This document shows positions 30,322-34,371 of a DNA stretch of 34,371 nt, one piece after another (within the stretch, counting starts at the first letter, position 1; each line of letters starts with the position of its first letter). The position numbers were made by a program, and so were the translations under genes. Below the pieces are notes generated by a model. It was not told where the DNA came from. It saw only the letters and a program-made list of their open reading frames with translations, and did not search any database. This stretch comes from Methanomassiliicoccaceae archaeon (GTDB lineage: Archaea; Thermoplasmatota; Thermoplasmata; Methanomassiliicoccales; Methanomethylophilaceae), in the NCBI GenBank assembly GCA_016281925.1, contig JAEEJP010000081.1:1-34371 (forward strand). The letters run 5' to 3'.

Positions 30322-31433
30322 CATCTTCTCAGAAGCTGCTCAGACGAGCTGATCTTCGGGAGCCCGCCCAGCTTCCAGCCGAAGTATGATTTCTGAAGGT
30401 CCGCATCCTTGCGTATTCCGCCTATGTCCGTCACCCTGGCAAGACGCGAGGCCCCTCCGGTTCCTCTGTCCAGGACATATACCTGATCGCGCCTGAGAAG
30501 GTTTTTGAGATCCATGGCGGAAGTATCATAAAGAGAAGCTATGAGCTGAGCCGAATTGGGATTGCGATCCGAAGAGAACTGCTCTATGATCCAGCGGACG
30601 ATCCTGGGGTGGAGGCAGGACATATTATTGATTACTATAGTCTTACCCATGACAAGAGCTTCGCAGACGCTGGGAATCAGCCTCAGGAGCGCTTTCACGC
30701 TTTCCGATTCCGATCCCGCCGGAATGGAGAACGTTCTGCCTCCGCATTCATGCGTGACGGAACTGTCTGAAATATCGACTATGCCCGTGTCACAGATGCG
30801 GAGCGCGCGTAAGACTATAGTTTTCAATTCCGAATCCGAATCCCAGATTCCGATCTTCCTCGCTGAATCCTCTCCGCAGATGAGGATCCTGCCAATCTCC
30901 GCCAGAGTCTCGGAGCACGACGGATCCCCCATGCCTGCGGCCACTGGCAGATATGCGTCGGTAGAGCTTATGGACGGCGTGCCGTGGCCTCTCACCGCCC
31001 CTTTGCCGAATCTGAATTCGTTTCCGGAGCGGACGAACACCATCGAGCGACGGCCGGTAGCATATTGGTACAATGATTCGGACTCGATGCCGCGCCCCGA
31101 AACCTCCACGGAATAAGTATAAGGGAAATAGCGGCCGGCAACGGTCACCGAGAATTCCGACGGACCGCCGGAACCCAGGACGCAGGGATTGGCCAGAGAA
31201 CCTGGAGGGACTCCGCCGCTGAGAACGAACTTGATGATGCGGAGCCCGTCAAGAAGCGAAGTCTTGCCGGATCCGTTTGGGCCGTATACGAATGCGGATC
31301 CGAGAACACCCTGCTCCGAAGCCTCCGAATCCAATACGTTCCCGGGATGCTCGTCCGGAGTGCCTGGAACGAGGGACATGGCCGCGACATCCTTGAAGGG
31401 CCCGAAGTTGCGGACCGAGAATTCTATGAGCAT
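30321..31433 (-). CDS. RloA-like AAA ATPase with degenerate catalytic motifs (370 aa)
   Basis: The start MLIEFSVRNFGPFKDVAAMSL is typical of RloA/AAA_21 ATPases. Walker A is intact as YGPNGSGKTS (residues 50-59). The expected Walker B (hydrophobic-DE) reads TIVINNMSCLHP, with N269 and N270 replacing Asp and Glu. The switch histidine of 'THDTS' is Y302 in LIASLYDTSAM, and the signature loop is not recognisable. It should bind but hardly hydrolyse ATP. The C-terminal LLRRDQVYVLDRG and RKDADLQKSYFGWKLGGLP still match the family. No RloB gene is adjacent. The ATG at 31433 was chosen for family fit and for a TATA-like box 26 nt upstream. Confidence 0.8.
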   Translation of the reverse strand: MLIEFSVRNFGPFKDVAAMSLVPGTPDEHPGNVLDSEASEQGVLGSAFVYGPNGSGKTSLLDGLRIIKFVLSGGVPPGSLANPCVLGSGGPSEFSVTVAGRYFPYTYSVEVSGRGIESESLYQYATGRRSMVFVRSGNEFRFGKGAVRGHGTPSISSTDAYLPVAAGMGDPSCSETLAEIGRILICGEDSARKIGIWDSDSELKTIVLRALRICDTGIVDISDSSVTHECGGRTFSIPAGSESESVKALLRLIPSVCEALVMGKTIVINNMSCLHPRIVRWIIEQFSSDRNPNSAQLIASLYDTSAMDLKNLLRRDQVYVLDRGTGGASRLARVTDIGGIRKDADLQKSYFGWKLGGLPKISSSEQLLRR

Positions 31434-31451
31434 CGGCAGGAGATGCCCATA

Positions 31452-31464
31452 GGAGATTAATTCG
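31452..31464 (-). promoter_or_regulatory. TATA-like box of the RloA-like ATPase gene
   Basis: The minus strand reads CGAATTAATCTCC, centred 26 nt before the ATG at 31433. It overlaps the stop codon of the upstream membrane-protein gene. The ATPase may thus have its own promoter in addition to operon read-through. Confidence 0.45.
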
Positions 31465-32458
31465 TTTTCCGGAGTCCGACATCTGAATTGCCCCTTTCCA
31501 GTTTGCCTCTTATCCATGAGCCGAGATTGCGCGGATCCAGCTCTCTGCCGAGGATCTTCGGATTAGCAGGATCCTCCTGTATCCCGTCGAACACCAAAAG
31601 CCTTATCCTGCGGCCATCGACCCCATAGAAAACGATCTCCTTTTCGGAAAGAGAAGCGGACACCGATTCCATGGACACGATAGGATCGTCATAAACGCTG
31701 TCGACCGGGATTATGTCTACGGAGGCATGCCCATCCGCGGATGACGCGCGGATTCTTCTGCTGCCGAATGAACAGCTTCTGAGAGTCGCCGTTTCCGCCG
31801 AGCCATCTTTCCCTAAGGCAGAGGCCAGCCTTTCTGCGTCCTCCCTCAGAACATACGCATCCGACATGGTAAGCATCCTTTCTGAGAGAGAACCCATCGA
31901 TGCTTCGATGCTATCCATCGTCCCGTATGCGCCCAGCGTACGTTCCAAGGAGACTATAAGGATCGAAAGCGACTGGATCCCGACGATGATGGGCATATAC
32001 GAATCCGAAAACCAGCTGACGATGTCGGGGTTCATCGTGAATTGCGAAAAAAGATACATCAGGACAACCGCCAGCACGGCAGATGAAAGGAAGCGGATCC
32101 TGAGGACGTTGTATTCGACCCCTGCGAACAGCGCGAACCCGAAGAAGATCACCGCCAATCCCGATATGGAAAGACCCAGGTCCAGCATGAACATCGAATT
32201 GTCATCTAATTCGAACCCGGATATGGATTTCAGCACCAGGTAAACGCCTATTATCATAGAAGATACTGCCAGAGCGTCCCTGAGGCTGTCTTTGGATATG
32301 CGGGCGACGCAGAGCGCGCCTGCGACCATCAGAAACGCGCAGAAGACTTCGACGGGATCCCACATCATGCCGCTGCCATCCCCTATCCAGAACGCCGCCG
32401 CTGTGATGACCATGGAGACCGAAAGGAACAGTCCCTTCAAGGTTTTCGGCGGGATCAT
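31457..32458 (-). CDS. Six-helix membrane protein with cytosolic domain, second of a tandem pair (333 aa)
   Basis: No known family was recognised. The first about 200 residues hold six hydrophobic helices, such as LFLSVSMVITAAAFWIG, VFCAFLMVAGALCVA, ALAVSSMIIGVYLVL, LGLSISGLAVIFFGFALF, AVLAVVLMYLF and IVGIQSLSILIVSL. A soluble domain of about 130 residues follows, with a helix MDSIEASMGSLSERM and late beta strands (EKEIVFYGVDGRRIRLLVF). The ATG at 32458 overlaps the upstream gene's stop as ATGA. The upstream gene also has 333 aa and the same layout, which suggests a duplication. It ends in TAA 24 nt before the RloA-like ATPase. Confidence 0.75.
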   Translation of the reverse strand: MIPPKTLKGLFLSVSMVITAAAFWIGDGSGMMWDPVEVFCAFLMVAGALCVARISKDSLRDALAVSSMIIGVYLVLKSISGFELDDNSMFMLDLGLSISGLAVIFFGFALFAGVEYNVLRIRFLSSAVLAVVLMYLFSQFTMNPDIVSWFSDSYMPIIVGIQSLSILIVSLERTLGAYGTMDSIEASMGSLSERMLTMSDAYVLREDAERLASALGKDGSAETATLRSCSFGSRRIRASSADGHASVDIIPVDSVYDDPIVSMESVSASLSEKEIVFYGVDGRRIRLLVFDGIQEDPANPKILGRELDPRNLGSWIRGKLERGNSDVGLRKTN

Positions 32459-33456
32459 TCGAAGGCCCCCTTCACTGCGATATCGTCTTCGTACCTTTCC
32501 CTGATCCTGAATCTGCCTGTCCTTCCGCCGCGGTATCTCACAACGATGCTCCCCTCCTCGAAAGAAGCTTCTTTCACCGGGAATACCGTCGGATCTATCT
32601 GGGAACCGGAATCGGAGCGGCTGACGGTCATGTATATGCCGCCGTCGGACCATCTCTCAAGATTGCATAGCACCCAGACCATCCCGTCATTGGCTCTGAC
32701 GGCGGTCCTCGAAACCACGGGGCCCGATACCGGGAGGTCGCCGGGCACCTCGCCCCTGACGAAGCCTACAAATCTGTCCGCGGCTTCCTTGCGCATGGAC
32801 ATGTCCGGGCCGACATTGACATCGATCCTCAGAGCGGCCAGAGAGTCCTCCATCCTCGCAAGATCGGTTGATTTTCTGACCGCTTCGGACCAGACCAGCC
32901 CGACGTAAACGAGATACATGAAAAACCTGGCGATCGACTTGATGTAATGCTCGAAAAACAATACTGGGTCGGTGAACGACCTGAAGCCGTTCAATATCTC
33001 GCCCAATAAGATCGCGGCGAACAGCAATGCCGAAAGAATGATGTAAGTTATCGAGCGGGAATTGCGGTGCATATATCTGTATCCTGAATACATCATGTTC
33101 AGCGCAAGAACAGTGAGGATGAGCTGCCCGTAGAACAGGATGACATCTGTGGGACTGCTCCCGCTGTTGGTTATGACGGCCTCCCCATATCTGATGAATC
33201 TGGAGAAGCCGATCGATATGGCAAACATGCCCACCGCAAAAAAGACGCTGCGATGTCTGTCCAGAATTATCAGAAGCCCGCAGACAAATGGGATGCCGTA
33301 GAACACCGCGCAGCGGACGGCCCCGATGACGTCGATGCTCTGATATATTTCCGCGGCGGAATACGCCATCATCGCGATGGCCATAAGGATGGTGATGCTG
33401 GCGAACAGCTTGTCCATCACCTTGGCGGCCGCCGCTCTTATGGAATCCCTGTCCAT
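32455..33456 (-). CDS. Six-helix membrane protein with cytosolic domain, first of a tandem pair (333 aa)
   Basis: No known family was recognised. Six hydrophobic helices occupy about residues 17-190, for example LFASITILMAIAMMAYSA, VFYGIPFVCGLLIIL, VILFYGQLILTVLALNM, YIILSALLFAAILLGEIL and ARFFMYLVYVGLVWSE. The soluble C-terminal part has a helix DLARMEDSLAALRIDV, then RKEAADRFVGFV, and ends with strands EGSIVVRYRGG and GRFRIRE, resembling the order in the next gene. It is the first gene of a three-gene minus-strand set with its twin and the RloA-like ATPase. The ATG at 33456 has a TATA-like box about 23 nt upstream. Confidence 0.75.
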   Translation of the reverse strand: MDRDSIRAAAAKVMDKLFASITILMAIAMMAYSAAEIYQSIDVIGAVRCAVFYGIPFVCGLLIILDRHRSVFFAVGMFAISIGFSRFIRYGEAVITNSGSSPTDVILFYGQLILTVLALNMMYSGYRYMHRNSRSITYIILSALLFAAILLGEILNGFRSFTDPVLFFEHYIKSIARFFMYLVYVGLVWSEAVRKSTDLARMEDSLAALRIDVNVGPDMSMRKEAADRFVGFVRGEVPGDLPVSGPVVSRTAVRANDGMVWVLCNLERWSDGGIYMTVSRSDSGSQIDPTVFPVKEASFEEGSIVVRYRGGRTGRFRIRERYEDDIAVKGAFE

Positions 33457-33470
33457 GGGAACCGGAATAG

Positions 33471-33485
33471 CATCATAATTTAAGG
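33471..33485 (-). promoter_or_regulatory. TATA-like box of the membrane-protein pair
   Basis: The minus strand reads CCTTAAATTATGATG, centred about 23 nt before the ATG at 33456. It is divergent from the thermosome promoter in the same 151-nt gap. Confidence 0.4.
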
Positions 33486-33560
33486 AGTATCTACTGGAAG
33501 TCCGTCCGAATGGTTGTGATGAGCTTCAAAGTCCGGTATTTGTGAGAATTTGAGAAATAG

Positions 33561-33569
33561 TTTATATAG
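33561..33569 (+). promoter_or_regulatory. Strong TATA box of the thermosome gene
   Basis: TTTATATAG is a near-perfect archaeal TATA box. It should start transcription near 33591, giving a leader of about 17 nt with a GGTG Shine-Dalgarno-like sequence (33596-33599) before the ATG at 33608. This suits a highly expressed gene. Confidence 0.65.
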
Positions 33570-33607
33570 AAGGAATATTGTATCCCGCCACATAAGGTGC
33601 ATTGAAT

Positions 33608-34371
33608 ATGTACGGAAACGGAAACCAGCCCGTCATTGTGCTCAAAGAGGGCACTGAGAGGAGCAAAGACAAAGAAGCCCAGTTCAACAACATTTCCGCC
33701 GCGAAAGCCGTCGCAGACGCGGTCAGGTCGACTCTCGGCCCCAAGGGAATGGACAAGATGCTTGTGAACACCATCGGAGACGTCGTCATCACCAACGACG
33801 GAGTCACGATCCTGAAGGAGATCGACGTCCAGCACCCCGCCGCCAAGATGGTCGTCGAGGTCGCCAAGACCCAGGACACCGAGTGCGGCGATGGAACCAC
33901 CACATCCGTCATCCTGGCCGGGGAGCTTCTCAAACAGTCCGAAGAGCTCATCGACGCCAACGTCCACCCCACCGTCATCACCAACGGATACAAGATGGCC
34001 TCCGAGAAAGCCGTTGAGATCCTCGGAGACATCGCCGTCCCCGCCAACGACAACAAGATCCTCTGCCGCGTCGCCAAGACCGCTCTGACCGGGAAATCCG
34101 TCGGAGAAGAGGAGGATTCCCTGGCATGCATCGTCGTCAAAGCCTGCAAAGCCGTCGCCGAAGACGGAAAGGTCGACGTCAAGAACATCCGCATCCAGAA
34201 GAAAGTCGGAGGCGTCATCGCCGACACCAAGCTGGTCGAAGGAGTCGTCATCGACAAAGAGAAAGTCCACTCCAGGATGCCTTCCCACGTCGAGAACGCC
34301 AAGATCGCTCTGTTCTCCTGCCCCCTCGAGGTCAAGAAGACCGAGTTCGACGCCCAGATCCAGATCACCGA
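33608..34371 (+). CDS. thsA: Thermosome (group II chaperonin) subunit, N-terminal part
   Basis: The thermosome is the ATP-driven protein-folding chamber of archaea. The visible 254 codons show [20 protein letters not shown], the nucleotide-binding loops [12 protein letters not shown] and [10 protein letters not shown], and the catalytic [15 protein letters not shown] with its aspartate. [16 protein letters not shown] leads into the apical domain. The gene runs off the right edge, so about half is missing. It has a strong TATA box and Shine-Dalgarno-like sequence. The codon use looks more biased (GTC, GCC, AAG) than that of its neighbours, as expected of a highly expressed gene. The alpha/beta subunit type cannot be told; the symbol is generic. 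Confidence 0.95.
   Translation, partial: MYGNGNQPVIVLKEGTERSKDKEAQFNNISAAKAVADAVRSTLGPKGMDKMLVNTIGDVVITNDGVTILKEIDVQHPAAKMVVEVAKTQDTECGDGTTTSVILAGELLKQSEELIDANVHPTVITNGYKMASEKAVEILGDIAVPANDNKILCRVAKTALTGKSVGEEEDSLACIVVKACKAVAEDGKVDVKNIRIQKKVGGVIADTKLVEGVVIDKEKVHSRMPSHVENAKIALFSCPLEVKKTEFDAQIQIT

Noticed and set aside
1-34371. tRNA, rRNA, CRISPR arrays, insertion sequences and attachment sites
   Set aside because: Intergenic gaps were read on both strands. They are short, and no cloverleaf-like sequence, regularly spaced repeat, transposase or terminal inverted repeat was recognised.

Overview
The window looks like chromosomal DNA from a moderately GC-rich, pyrrolysine-using methanogenic archaeon, most likely of the order Methanomassiliicoccales. 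The archaeal signs are a group II chaperonin (thermosome) at the right edge, a NreA-type archaeal repair protein, archaeal cobalamin and heme-precursor genes, and TATA-like boxes lying about 25-30 nt before many start codons, which implies mostly leaderless mRNAs. The pyrrolysine sign is direct. Two conserved genes, hisD and hemD, are each interrupted by one in-frame TAG and continue in the same frame with family-typical sequence. None of the genes whose ends are visible here terminates with TAG. The order-level placement is inference.

Layout. 1-381: end of a RloB-like protein. 508-2496: hydantoinase/oxoprolinase family protein. 2519-4498 and 4501-5532: two convergent zinc-ribbon/repeat proteins of unknown function. 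5695-6558: a decayed GIY-YIG/DUF4357 gene. 6688-14772 (minus strand): a tightly packed tetrapyrrole operon read as small ORF, cbiH, cbiL, siroheme-synthase-like dehydrogenase, hemA, hemB, hemL, hemC, cobA, hemD(TAG). It makes uroporphyrinogen III from glutamyl-tRNA and feeds precorrin-2 into corrinoid, and presumably F430, synthesis. 14845-16804: an alpha/beta hydrolase and a divergent membrane-anchored nucleosidase, separated by a cluster of ACTATAGT palindromes.

16864-17265: a small flavin-binding-fold protein. 17343-19233: a PARIS-like ATPase plus DUF4435/TOPRIM defence pair. 19324-20157: a repeat protein. 20160-23049: a TrkH/TrkA potassium uptake pair. 23154-28078: hisD(TAG), ppk1 and ppx in one operon. 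28128-30283: a structured leader, nreA and a spore-photolyase-like radical SAM protein. 30321-33456 (minus strand): two tandem six-helix membrane proteins of equal length, followed by a RloA-like ATPase that has lost its Walker B acids. 33608-end: thermosome, cut by the window.

The most notable points are the two amber-interrupted metabolic genes, the PARIS-like pair, the leader of nreA with two mutually exclusive hairpins, the two clusters of a rare ACTATAGT palindrome, and the membrane-pair plus degenerate-ATPase cassette. No tRNA, rRNA, CRISPR array or insertion sequence was recognised.
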